DNA of 64,000 bases from contig OZ005619.1 of the NCBI GenBank assembly GCA_963930655.1, forward strand, positions 1,656,501-1,720,500. The letters run 5' to 3'. Positions 50,491 through 61,481 of the stretch are shown here, piece by piece. Source of the stretch: Myrica gale (lineage: Eukaryota; Streptophyta; Magnoliopsida; Fagales; Myricaceae). Within the stretch, counting starts at the first letter, position 1. Each line of letters begins with the position of its first letter. Both the position numbers and the translations under genes were made by a program. Below the pieces are notes generated by a model that searched no databases, was not told the origin of the DNA, and saw only the letters and a list, made by a program, of their open reading frames with translations.

Positions 50491-51699
50491 CTTGTGTCTC
50501 TTTTAAAAAAAATAAAAAAAAAAAATCTTTTGTCGCGGCGCGTTTACGGAAGGGAGTTCACTTTCTGAAGGCAGACGAGCCTGACGAGGAGCTTAGTGCA
50601 CGTGATAGTGTGGGAGTTTCTTCGCTAGATAATCCTCCAAGAAAGCACCTAACCTAAGCGCCTGCCTAAAACGTATTCATACTGACTCAGATCCTCTCTC
50701 CCGTTATAAATTAAGAGTTTAATATACGTATATTATTAACTATCCATTAATTATTAGAATTGTGATGCCTTATACTATGCAATTTCATTAGATTTCACTC
50801 ATCTACAGAATTAGATTATCAAATTAAAATAATAAATTAAAGAGGATACTGATACCGATAATAAAATGGTAGTTATTTTCCTTTCAAAGTTTGGAGTGTT
50901 TAAGTTTTCATGTCATTTTTCTAGAAAAATAAAGAGCTAATTCTCATGGAAGAGAGGAAAGGAATGGAATGAAGCAAGATCTGTGCGTGAAGCTTCTCCT
51001 TTGATCTTCCCTCGTAGAGAGATAAAAGATTCATAAGCAAAGTATTTTCCACTTTTGTTTGGATGGATAAACAAAAAAAAATTTCGAAGATAATATAAAT
51101 TTTGTTAAGATTGATGTAAAAAATATTGGAGTATGTATAAAATATTAAAATTTATAAAAAGACTAAATATTTTTTTAAATCCTTTGGATTTGACCTATTC
51201 TCAGATTGGTCAGTTAATTTTTCTATAAAAAAGTATATCTAGGTTTGGAATCAATCTCATACAGATCCTGTCGTCAACTGAAAAGACGGAATTGTATACG
51301 TGACTAACTGAATACACGTGGAAATGGATAGCTTGGCAAAAAAAAAATCTAAAAATTTAAATAAAAAGCCTCTCATAAAGAAGTAGCCAAAATTTTTTTA
51401 AAAAAAAAACCTAAACACACCCGAAACACCCAAAATTTACATAATCACACCCGTAACTCCAAAATTTCCAAATCATTTCAAGCTATCGACCAACCCTAAG
51501 CCCCAAATCATTTCAACCTATGGACAGCTCTGTAACTGAATTGCCTCCAGTGACTGAAATGCTCGTTTATTATATATATAACTTCTCTCTCCACCTCGGT
51601 CTTAAATGATAGCCCAACCATTGAACAAGAACAACTAAGCAAGTACTCCAACCGTTTGTCTGGCGTTGCTCTGGTGTAGTTTCCTTGTTTTTGTTTCTC
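50491..51699. other. Intergenic DNA, no gene recognised
   Basis: A modestly GC-richer patch at 50520-50700, otherwise AT-rich. No open frame of note and no clear repeat borders. Confidence 0.45.
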
Positions 51700-52693
51700 T
51701 GTTTGTGCTCTGTTCTCTTTGAAGCTACAAGTATCTGAGAAATGTATGCAAACTTTGGAATTTTGTTCCCCAGAATTTTAATTTTTAGCCACCAACTAAA
51801 TGTGGTTGCCAATAGTTGACTTTTAGCAACCAAATTCTATAAATGTTGCTATTAAGACTTTTAGCAGCAAATTTAAGACGGTAGCTAATTTTTGGTTGAA
51901 ATAGGATATTAGCAACCAAATGATTGGTTGCTAAAAGTTAAACAATGACAACTAATATTTGTTTGGTCGAAGTAGGATATTAGCAACCAGATGATTGGTT
52001 GCTAAAAGTTAAACACGAAAAGTAGGAGTGGCTGAAAGCGAAAGCGAAAGCGAAAGAGAAGCGAAGCTGAAAGCAGAAGAGAAGAAGAATGTTATGCCCA
52101 CTTTCTTTTATGAGTTCTCTTGCGATTTTTTGTAGATCTTCTGTTACAATTTTTTTCCCTAGGTTTGTTGCAGTTTTATGTATGGAATGATGTAGATATC
52201 GCCACATTTTGTGAAGTCCTCCATTTTGTAGAGCACTTTATTCATTGTATATCTTTTCTTTACTTGGTTTGTTGTAGATCTGTATTTTCTGAGTTTGTTT
52301 TCTTGTATTTTGTTTCGTGAAGTCTCTGTACAATATGAAGATTCAAATTTTATATGGCCAAGATGGTTCTTGACGAAATGGGTTCTGGTTTTCTCAATTG
52401 CAACAAGTCTTTATTCGCTAACTCTCCTCTCTTGCAACGATTCTCTGTCGTTGGTAGAAATGTTGATCTTTCTCAACGAAAATGTGGCTTTGAGCTTTTC
52501 TCAACATGATGTTAGTCGTAGTGGAAGTACTTTGGTGAAGAACTGCAAATGTCATTGTTAAAGGTCATTCTCCTAGAGGCAATTGCAACGAGCTTGTCGG
52601 TGACTAATTTCGTTAGAATAGGGCGTTACCAACGAATTTTCACACTTTTGCCAACGAGAGATTGCGCTGTTAGAACGTGAATTTCTCGTAGTG
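51700..52693. mobile_element. CACTA-like (En/Spm) element remnant, right end
   Basis: The segment ends GAATTTCTCGTAGTG, the complement of CACTACGAGAAATTC, a CACTA-type terminus. Before it lie subterminal repeats of CCAACGA type (52560-52680). Further left, TTAGCAACCAAATGATTGG hairpin units are repeated (51898-52010). No left CACTA terminus was found, so the left limit is a guess and the element may be composite. Confidence 0.5.
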
Positions 52694-52911
52694 ACATACT
52701 CTATATCCTCGGCCTCGATCGCGTCATTAGTAATCACAATCCTCCTTTTATGTACACTATTACAACCACTCAATTATTAAAACAATGTAATTAACACAAC
52801 ATACTTACAATTAGAATATGCACATTTTAATGAAAAAAAAACACACAAAAGAAGCTAACTACGTATATAACACTAACCACTCAAGCTGAACACAATAATT
52901 CAGTAGAATAT

Positions 52912-53101
52912 GAAGATGTTTGAGAGCCAAAATGTTGATCTCCCAAAATTTTACCCTTAATAAAATAATACTCCAAAATTATCTTTCTCTCTATCAAATC
53001 ATCACTTTTCACTCCAAATAACTATAAAAAATTCATTCAAATCATCTTTATCTTTACTTTTTCATCAACTCTAATACTCTAACATTTTTACCACCACAAC
53101 A
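52912..53101. repeat. AT-rich MITE family A, copy 6
   Basis: It shares CTATCAAATCATCACTTTTCA and CTTTACTTTTTCATCAACTC-like blocks with the copies near 1.0 and 27.8 kb. Its right end was hit by the next element. Confidence 0.5.
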
Positions 53102-53110
53102 TTTTAACAA

Positions 53111-53476
53111 AGGATAAATACACTTTGCCCTCTTGTCTTTGGAGTCATTTACACTTTGCACTTCGATGTTTTATTTTTGATACATTGGACCTATTATCTT
53201 CCACATTTTTGCAATGTGGACCCCGTATCGTCAACACATGCACCGGTCGACTGCTACATGAAGCGGTCGACCGACTCATCATGCCTCTTACGTTACCTTT
53301 GTAGCAGTCGACTGGTTCACGTGTTGACGAAATCCGTTCATTTAGACGGCAAAATTGAGTACGGGGTCCACATTGCATAAATGTGGAAGATCATGAGTCC
53401 AATGTATAAAAAATAAAACATCGGGATGCAAAGTGTAAATGACCCCAAAGACAAGGGGGCAAAGTGTATTTATCCC
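53111..53476. mobile_element. Mutator-type MITE
   Basis: A 366 bp fold-back element with ends AGGATAAATACACTTTGCC and GGCAAAGTGTATTTATCCC. It is flanked by TTTTAACAA (53102-53110) and TTTTGACAA (53477-53485), a 9 bp duplication with one mismatch. Inner arms include GTCGACTGCTAC and its complement. The central GGTCGACCG motif is also present in the 29.9 kb palindrome. Confidence 0.8.
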
Positions 53477-53485
53477 TTTTGACAA

Positions 53486-54813
53486 TCAAAACATCACTAT
53501 GGTAGTCGGATCATGAATAGTTTAGTAGAAACACTAGTAGCAGTAGGTCAACGAACCACCAACAACATAGTAGGACACTTGGGAGGCAATAGACCAGTAT
53601 GAAATAACAAAATACGTAATCACGATCTAAATAGCTATAAGATTGGTAGTCCAGTTGATTTGGATGTCTAGAAAACGGGCATTCAAGAGCAGATGCGGGT
53701 GATGTAGATATGATGATCTAATTCTCCCGCCTTCAAAATCAATTATACTCTTGTGGAGCTGTAGTGTCTGTTTCCCTTATCATGAGTGGTAACTATGACT
53801 CAATTTGAACATTTTACAATAGGTGGAAAGCTTTTATGGTAATGTCCAAGGAAAATAAGCTATGATGGTCGCCCCTCTCTATTTTTTTTACCTGAAAAAT
53901 TGCCCCAATTAAATAATCAAAACTGTCACAAAAATCAGCATTACCATGTCTAGAACCACCCTCGATAACACAAAATGGAAGCCCATGATTTCTAAAGAAC
54001 ACAACTTAGAAACTGACAGTACTCCAAAAGCTATAAACTAGTAGTGGCCTGATGGTAATGGTTCAGGCCACTGCTAGCAAAACACAGGAGAGGGAAAATA
54101 CCAATGATAGAGCCTTCTCTGATATATCCCAATAGCTAATCAACGGTCCGTTTTTGTTGGATCTGTTGGAATCTCCTTCTAGAGTGAACTTCTTAAGAAA
54201 TATATTATAATTAACACGCTTATAAAAATTGTGATTGCAAAAGTATAAAAAGACAAATTTATGACACGTAAAGTGAAAAAAAACAAACGTATAAAACGGC
54301 AACAAACCACACTAAATGCGTAGTTTAAAAATACATGTTTTTACTCGTAACTCTTTTAGGTTTACTACGTTACTTGCCTTTAAATTATCATATTTGAGAT
54401 ATTACACCTATAAAATTATTAATCTCTAACACATTGTACCACCTCATTTATTTTTTTCTGTTAAATTAGATGAAAATTGATTTTAGTTTTTTTTTTAAAA
54501 TAAAATGATAATTATATCTTTAAATGTAACTTGCTATTAGACTTTATTAAAAATATAATATTCGACATTTCCTATTAAAAAAGTATCAAGCTACGTTTAA
54601 TTTGATGAAAAAAATAGACTAATAGTATAATATGTTAAAAATTAATAATTTGTGATGAAATCTCTTGATAGTTCAGATTGTAAAGTATAAAACAAACGTG
54701 AGTGAAACATTTGTTATTGAGTGGGAGCCATAAAAAAAAGCAAAAAAAAAAAAAAAGAGAAGGATTCAAGAGTCAGTATAAACACTGAAAATTAGTGCAA
54801 GTGATATATATAT
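53486..54813. other. Intergenic DNA with one unassigned minus-strand frame
   Basis: Mostly AT-rich. A 62-codon minus-strand frame at 53814-54002 (FFRNHGLPFCVIEGG start) has protein-like composition, but it was not recognised and has no clear exon partners. It may be a decayed gene or transposon fragment. Confidence 0.3.
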
Positions 54814-55003
54814 AATGTTGTTCGGTTATGTTGTATTTTGAAGATTTTTTGTGTTTTGAGAATTTTTATGTGAGGTTAAATTTATTGGTATGCGTGTTGT
54901 AGTTATTCTTATGTAGTGTTAAAAATGATGTTTGGTTGTAGAATATTTTGTATTCTGAAAATTCAAAAAAATCATGAAGATTTTGTTTGGCCGAACAGCT
55001 CCT
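54814..55003 (-). mobile_element. Tourist-like MITE, copy 3 (inverted)
   Basis: It begins GTTGTTCGG and ends CCGAACAGCTCC. The interior holds TTTATTGGTATGCGTGTTGT, the complement of the core in copies 1 and 2. Confidence 0.65.
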
Positions 55004-55011
55004 AGAACTAT

Positions 55012-55182
55012 GTTTGTTACCTAAAATTTTACACTTTTTAAAATTTTAACACAATAAAAAATTACAATATAATCTCTCTCTACCCATCACATCATTAATT
55101 TTACTATAATAAATATTAAAAATTATCTCTTTTTACCTTTTTTTTACTAAATATAATACACTAAAATTTTACAACCTAAAAA
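55012..55182. repeat. AT-rich MITE family A, copy 7
   Basis: Blocks TTACAATATAATCTCTCTCT, CCCATCACATCATTA and ACTAAAATTTTACAACC match copy 4. It abuts Tourist copy 3. Confidence 0.5.
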
Positions 55183-57644
55183 GAATAGAGAAAATAGAGA
55201 AAGAAGAGAGAAAGGGGACGAGGGGAGGGGATGTGGGGATTTGTCGTGCCAGACGTGTTTGCGTGGTCCGATATATGCCTTCGATTCCAAGTCAAAAGTC
55301 ATACACTATTCTGCCCTGCCGTGCCGTGTGAGTAATTAGTACTCTGCTGCCTGCACATGGTAGCGGACAATTGGAGTAGAAAAAAAAAAAAAAAGGAGGA
55401 TTAATTTTAATTTTGTTTCTGAAGCAAGGTAGGATTTTTTTTTTTCTCTAGGCAAAGTGCCTGCAGGGGAAAAAGTTGTCCTCTTGCTCTTTTAATGATA
55501 TTGTTATTATTTCATGTCTGATGTCACCATCGTGCATGTGTCGCAGCGACTACCACCTGTCAGTTATGTCTCTCCAGCCCTGCAACTAGTGGTTTGTGTC
55601 GTTTTGGCCCTACTGTATGGCTTTGATCACGTGTGGTTTACGGCCTACTCCCAACTCCCAACTCCCAAGCAAACAATCGTTATAAACTCGCGAAAGGGAA
55701 AGTGCGTGTAAGAGAGAGAGAGGTGGTTCTGTTTGGAATCTTTTTTTATTCGATATTTTTTGTCTGGACGGACAGGAGTGGATTCCGCGTCTCTTTCACT
55801 CTCTTCAAACTGCGTCTGCAATTTGGGTGACTCAATTCGAGACTTTAATAATGACATTCACTTTTTCAAATTTTAGGATGTGTTTGGATTTCAAATTTTT
55901 TTAAAAAACATTTTCATAACTACAATTTTTACTAATTTTAATATTTTTTATAAATTATAACAATTTTTTATAAACTTAAATATCTTTTTATAAATTTTAA
56001 TACTTAAATATTTTTTTTATAAATTTTAATACTTAAATACTTCAACCAAAAAAAAAATCTAAACTTAGCCTAGACAATTGTGATCTCCTGTGATCCCATC
56101 TCCCCCACTAGAGTTGGGGCATAATTTGACAAATGAGGTCAATGGACCCGAGTGGACCAAACTACTTGCCCTTGCCGACCTTCAACCATTTATTGATAGT
56201 AAGGGTGAGAAATGAGAAATTTATTAGGTGAAAACCAGAATTTTTGGTTTTGGTTCCGGTACCAGTATTCTAGTATGGAAATCGGAATCTATTTTGGAAA
56301 AATTTCAGAACTGAAAATTCCGACGGAAATGCCAGAATTTTCCGGTTTTGGCATTAAAAAAATAATAATAAAATTTTTAGTATAGTTTAGTCTATTTTGG
56401 ACAAAATGTAGTGATGTATTTTTTTCCTTTGATTTCTTGATGATCATAATATGTTTAAAAACCATATTATGAAATTGATGCAACATAAATTTTTTTTTTA
56501 AAAAAAAAAACCCAATTGTCAGCCCAAAATGCTTAAAAAAAGCATTTTAGACCAAAGTAAAACTGGATCTTTTGGCCTTTTGACACAGTTATGAAACCAG
56601 AATAGAAATTCTTATTCTGGTACTCACCCTTAATCGATAGAAAGGAAAGCGAACTAATTATATTAGCCTTTTTTTTTTATCAATCAGTGGTGTGTGTTTT
56701 GAATAAAATGATTTTATTTTTTTTAAATGGCCGTAAGTTGATTCTCCATAAAAGGAGACGTGGGACAATTCCAAATATTCTTCTTTTAAGTTATTGACTG
56801 AAATTGGAGTTCTTCAATGTAAATTATGAGCATAGAAAAAATAGGACAATTGTAAACGCACAGTTAACATGATACAACACACATAAGTGTTAAAATATGT
56901 GTAATAAGTTTTCCTCCTCACCAAATCAAGGACATTATTTTTTCTCTGTATGTTTGGATCTATTCATTTAGATCATATCTTCAATTTGGGCCTAAGAAAA
57001 TCACTAAAAATAAAAGAAGAAGAAAAAAAAATTATGTACACATACATATATAATCCTTCCATTGATCATTATTATTTTCTTCGATTAACTTTAATTAAGC
57101 TCGTCTATTAAACATCATCGCGTTTCATCGAAATTTGAGAAGATCATTTTATTTATTACTTTTTTTTCTAAATAATTGGTAGGTGTCAATCGAGCTATCA
57201 GCTGATGACGACCATTTTATTTATTCAAGGAACAAAAAATAAAAATAAAGAAATAAAAGGATTAGACTGTTTATTTACGATGACTATGAGAGTGATTGCC
57301 CAGTTAGTTTGGAAATTTAAAAATAAAGAAACCCAAGAGCGGATGTAAGAGTAGGAAGTCTGCAGACCAAATTTCTTACCTCCAAAAGTAACTGCACTCT
57401 TATCACGAATTTTCTTTTCTCAGGTGGATAGCTCCTACCATTAGTCTCATGGAAGTAATTACAAGAATGTGACTTGAGCAATTCGACCATAACTAGCATC
57501 TTCTTCGAATCGTCCGAGGTTAGTACGATTCTTCAATCCACCACTTTGCTGTTTTACTGACATTAGTTACACGGATAATTAAAGTTAAACGGTGCAATAA
57601 TTGAGATCGAGATCCTCTGCAATATTGGAGCAATTAAGAGAGAG

Positions 57645-57735
57645 GGGTGTGAGTCCTGATTGGGATCCACACCGTCCGAACAGCACTTACACTGTTCGGG
57701 CAAGATAGGTCCCGATCAGGACCCATCCTTTTCTC
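57645..57735. repeat. Imperfect inverted repeat (hairpin)
   Basis: GTCCTGATTGGGA is mirrored by TCCCGATCAGGAC, and CCGAACAG by CTGTTCGG, around a short loop. It could be a small fold-back element; no target duplication was assigned. Confidence 0.55.
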
Positions 57736-58772
57736 TCACCCTTTCTTCTATTGTACCGAATCGCAGGAAATCCGTCCCAATAACCGGCAGCAATCACGCA
57801 CGTCGCTTTATTTTGACAATCGCGGCAAAGAAAGGATTGGTCTGGTCTAATCATCTCTTCTTTCCGTTAGTTTCTAGGACCCTCTATATAATGCTTGTGA
57901 AAACAGTACAGACAAGGCCTTTTTAAGTTTGGTTGTTGGCCGGTAACGATCATAATCTCAAACTTTCCTTTTTTGACAACACATAAGAGGCAATTCTACA
58001 TTACCCTCGTGATCTAATAACCTATTTTGTCTAGCCACATTATAATCTCTCGTCTCTTCCTTGAGTGGGTGGGGCTCACAGCTAAAGGCAAGGATCTTGT
58101 GCGCGCCGATGAGATGGATATCACGATCTTCTTTAATTTGTTATTCGAATTAGATGATTCAATTCAAAAAGAAAGATATATATAACATACGAGTCTCATA
58201 ACATTCAATATTACCCGTACTAATTACTAGATAGCATATAACTCCTGTGAAATTCATATATCCAATATATCTCTTTCTAATAGAGTGAATGCTTGAAACT
58301 TCTGAAATTGATCTTCGAAGAGTGGCGGAACCTTTTTCATCAGGTTGATTGAGGCCAGAAGGATTGTATGGCGTGGAAACATTTGGCCTTCAATATATAT
58401 TTGGGAGGAAAAGAAGAGTTAAAAGTAATCAGGCCTCGTCCATCTTGTGGCCCATGGTCGAGTTCAAATATTGTGTCAGCAACAGGGCAGATGTCACGCG
58501 AAGTTCACCAGCTCCTCTTAATTGGGTTCTCCTTCGATTACTTGCCCAAAAACGGAGAACCCACCAAATAAATGGGCATGCGGCTTGTCGTTACATTTAG
58601 AACTGAACCCACAAAACGAAAATCATTGGGCTTGGAATTTCGGATGTGCTTAAACTTAGACCCATTTTCAAGCTGGCTGTATTGCGGTGATGCAACAGGC
58701 CATTCGGGATTTACCCATTCGACTTAACCTTGCAGTTGCAGGCCGATAAAAGTAATCAAGTTTTTCTACAAT

Positions 58773-58798
58773 ATTATTATTATTATTATTATTATTAT
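58773..58798. repeat. (ATT)n microsatellite
   Basis: About nine ATT units. Confidence 0.85.
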
Positions 58799-60813
58799 CT
58801 TGACTTAAAGATGTGAGGATGGCTTATAAAAAGAAGTAAAAATTGTCAAAAAATCAAGGATGGACATGAAAGACTTGCAATGAGAAAGGAAGCAATTATG
58901 GTGGGAAATAGAGTCTCCCATGAAAATAGTTTTTCTCGAGAAAAATGTGGGAAGTTAATTGGTTTCTGTCGACCTATCTAATAAATAATTTCTTATTTTA
59001 AGAAAATATTTATTTTAAAACTTTAAATTATTTTAAAATTCGGTTAGTGAATGGTTTTAATATCATAAAATCGAGAGTTTGGATAATGCTTATCTAATAT
59101 ATGTTATCTATATAGATTGGGATCATGTAAAATATTGAACAATTCATTTATTTTAGTAAAACTTTGAAATTAAATGGATCCCTATAATCAAGTATTAGCA
59201 AAGTCTTTTCGTGCATGGTCTTACCAACCAAAAGAATAAGAAAAAAAAGAGGCACTATATCCATATTGTGACAATGAAGCGTGTTATCCAATGAAGTGAC
59301 AGTACCACATGTGTCACGTTTTATTTCTGTAATAGAATGTGTCTCTCTTCAAGTTATAAGGTGTTTACTCGAAGGAGATAGGGGAAAAAAAATACTTGTT
59401 CCTTTATAGGGATCATTAATCAAGATCGAAACTAAAACAAATATAAAATAACAAAACCTCATACACCTACAAAGATAGTCATTTTCTAAGGGAACAAAAA
59501 GAAAGAAAATCTAAACAAGCAGTTATATATTTTATAATCTGGGACCTCATGTATTAAGCTAGTTGCCAGCAGGTATATATATATTCCTTTTAATATTCTT
59601 AATCTTGCATTTGTTGCATTATAATTTGTCACGTAATTTGATAAATTCAATCTTAATTTACAGAGATTAAATCTATATTATGAACGTATTTGTTACCTTG
59701 AAAATCACTTATGATCTTGTGTATCTCCATCCACCACGACCAAATTAAACTAGCTTTTCATTTTCTTTTTCTTTTGTGTAATTTTTTTACTCTTATTATT
59801 TGTTGTTTTTATTGTTTCTATAATTAATTTCAATTTAATTAGTATATCAACTTACGTATTCGAAAGAACATTCTTTGGATAACACTTAATTATAACTTTA
59901 ACCCATAATTATATATATATATATATATATATTGTTCTTCGTACATGCTTTTTTTTCTAAGGATATTCCGAAGTTTTTCAATATGATTCGACTCATGAGG
60001 CAGATATTAGGAACATACTACCAAATGTTGCTATCTATCTATCTATATATATAGATAGGAGACTAATTAAAACGACCGGTCCGGCCGGTTTGCCTTGGTC
60101 AAAGGCGTGGTTAACGTGTGATTGTTTCTAAATTGACAAATTAATTAAGTAATCGGAGCGTAATTTCCTGCATGCAATCAATTATGAGGTAGCATGATAA
60201 TATCAATTATGAGCGTTTCTCTTGATCTGGCCGGCCGTCACTAGTCATGTGTAATATGGCCTATTGGCCAATTGGAGGGACAATTAATATATAATTAAGT
60301 ACTTCATGAGGAATTAATGTACTTCTTTGATTTTCCAGATCTTTCGATTGAAGCAGCCAAATAGTAATAATTATCAAATACTAGCAAATCTTTAATTAGA
60401 TTATCTTCAAAGCAATATATAATTACTAGCTATGGGCTCTATTAACAACTGTCACGTACGTCTGCTCCTCAGTAAGGGAGAGATTTCATGTTCAATCCGT
60501 GAGAAGAGATCATATATATATATATATATGAAACTAGCAGGAAGGCTGGAAGGGTACGTAACAACCAATTATTTGCTGCTGCATTCTGATCAAAACATTT
60601 TGAAGGGAAAATCACATATTCCATCTCCAAGAGGTTACACTCGGCACGCATGCAGCCTTTGCTACAGCAATATGCATATAAATAGCACTTGATCATTTGG
60701 ACCACATTTATATATATATATATATATACATACGCCAAGCTATTTTGGCATTAAGCCGAACACTGTGTTCATATGGGAAGGGGCATTCTGGTAACTGGGT
60801 GACCGCGAGATTT

Positions 60814-60823
60814 CTATATAAAG
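60814..60823 (+). promoter_or_regulatory. Candidate TATA box of the third OSC
   Basis: CTATATAAAG is a consensus plant TATA box in a non-repetitive context, about 660 bp before the start codon. A 5'UTR intron ending at the acceptor ATTCTAG near 61446 would explain the distance. Confidence 0.5.
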
Positions 60824-61481
60824 GACTTTTATATGCAACGCTTAAGAACACGAGATCCAACATAAACTTTGCCTGAAATATATATATAGTTCTGAGTGTG
60901 TGCAGTACTATAAAGAGAAGGCGACGCTCTCCTCCAGCTTCCACGCTAGCCTTTCACTATTGAAGAAGGTGAATTTAATGATCTTTCGCTATTTTGATGA
61001 TCATGATTTGCATATAGTCTGTTAATGTTCAAGGCTTGAACTTGTGGGTGGGGTTAAAAGTTAGGAGGACTATTTAATTTGTCTGTTTAATTAATCTGTT
61101 TATTATTTTCTTCTACTATATATATATATATATTGGTCTCTAACATAATAAGCAAAGTTTCGTTACTTTTTAGATTTTTCTTTTGAATAGTATATAGCTC
61201 TAGTTGGGCATGCAGCAATATTATAATTAACGATATTATTGATTGAAAAAAAAGGTACAAGGAAAAAGGAAATCTGACCTCAGTTTCACTCCACTTTGCA
61301 CCAAGTCCTACTTACTGGTAGCTAGGTTCATTATAAATAAGCATATAGCTACCATTTGTCTTTGATAGAAACATTGCAGTCAGAAGTGTATTATATATGT
61401 GGAAATACAGGCTTTGAGATCATTATATCATTATTTCTTATTCTAGGGTTTGGAGGCATAGAAGCTAGCTTTACTGAAAGA

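Larger units (their letters stand above)
55183..60813. other. Gene-poor intergenic region upstream of the third OSC
   Basis: About 5.6 kb with no gene recognised. It is AT-rich with homopolymer runs, a hairpin at about 57645-57735, an ATT microsatellite and short (TATC) and (TA) runs near 60 kb. Two overlapping 67-83 codon frames at 58349-58600 have no recognisable family. Confidence 0.45.

Noticed and set aside
58349..58600. Overlapping 83- and 67-codon frames
   Set aside because: Two frames of one sequence are equally open and neither resembles a known family; insufficient for a gene call.
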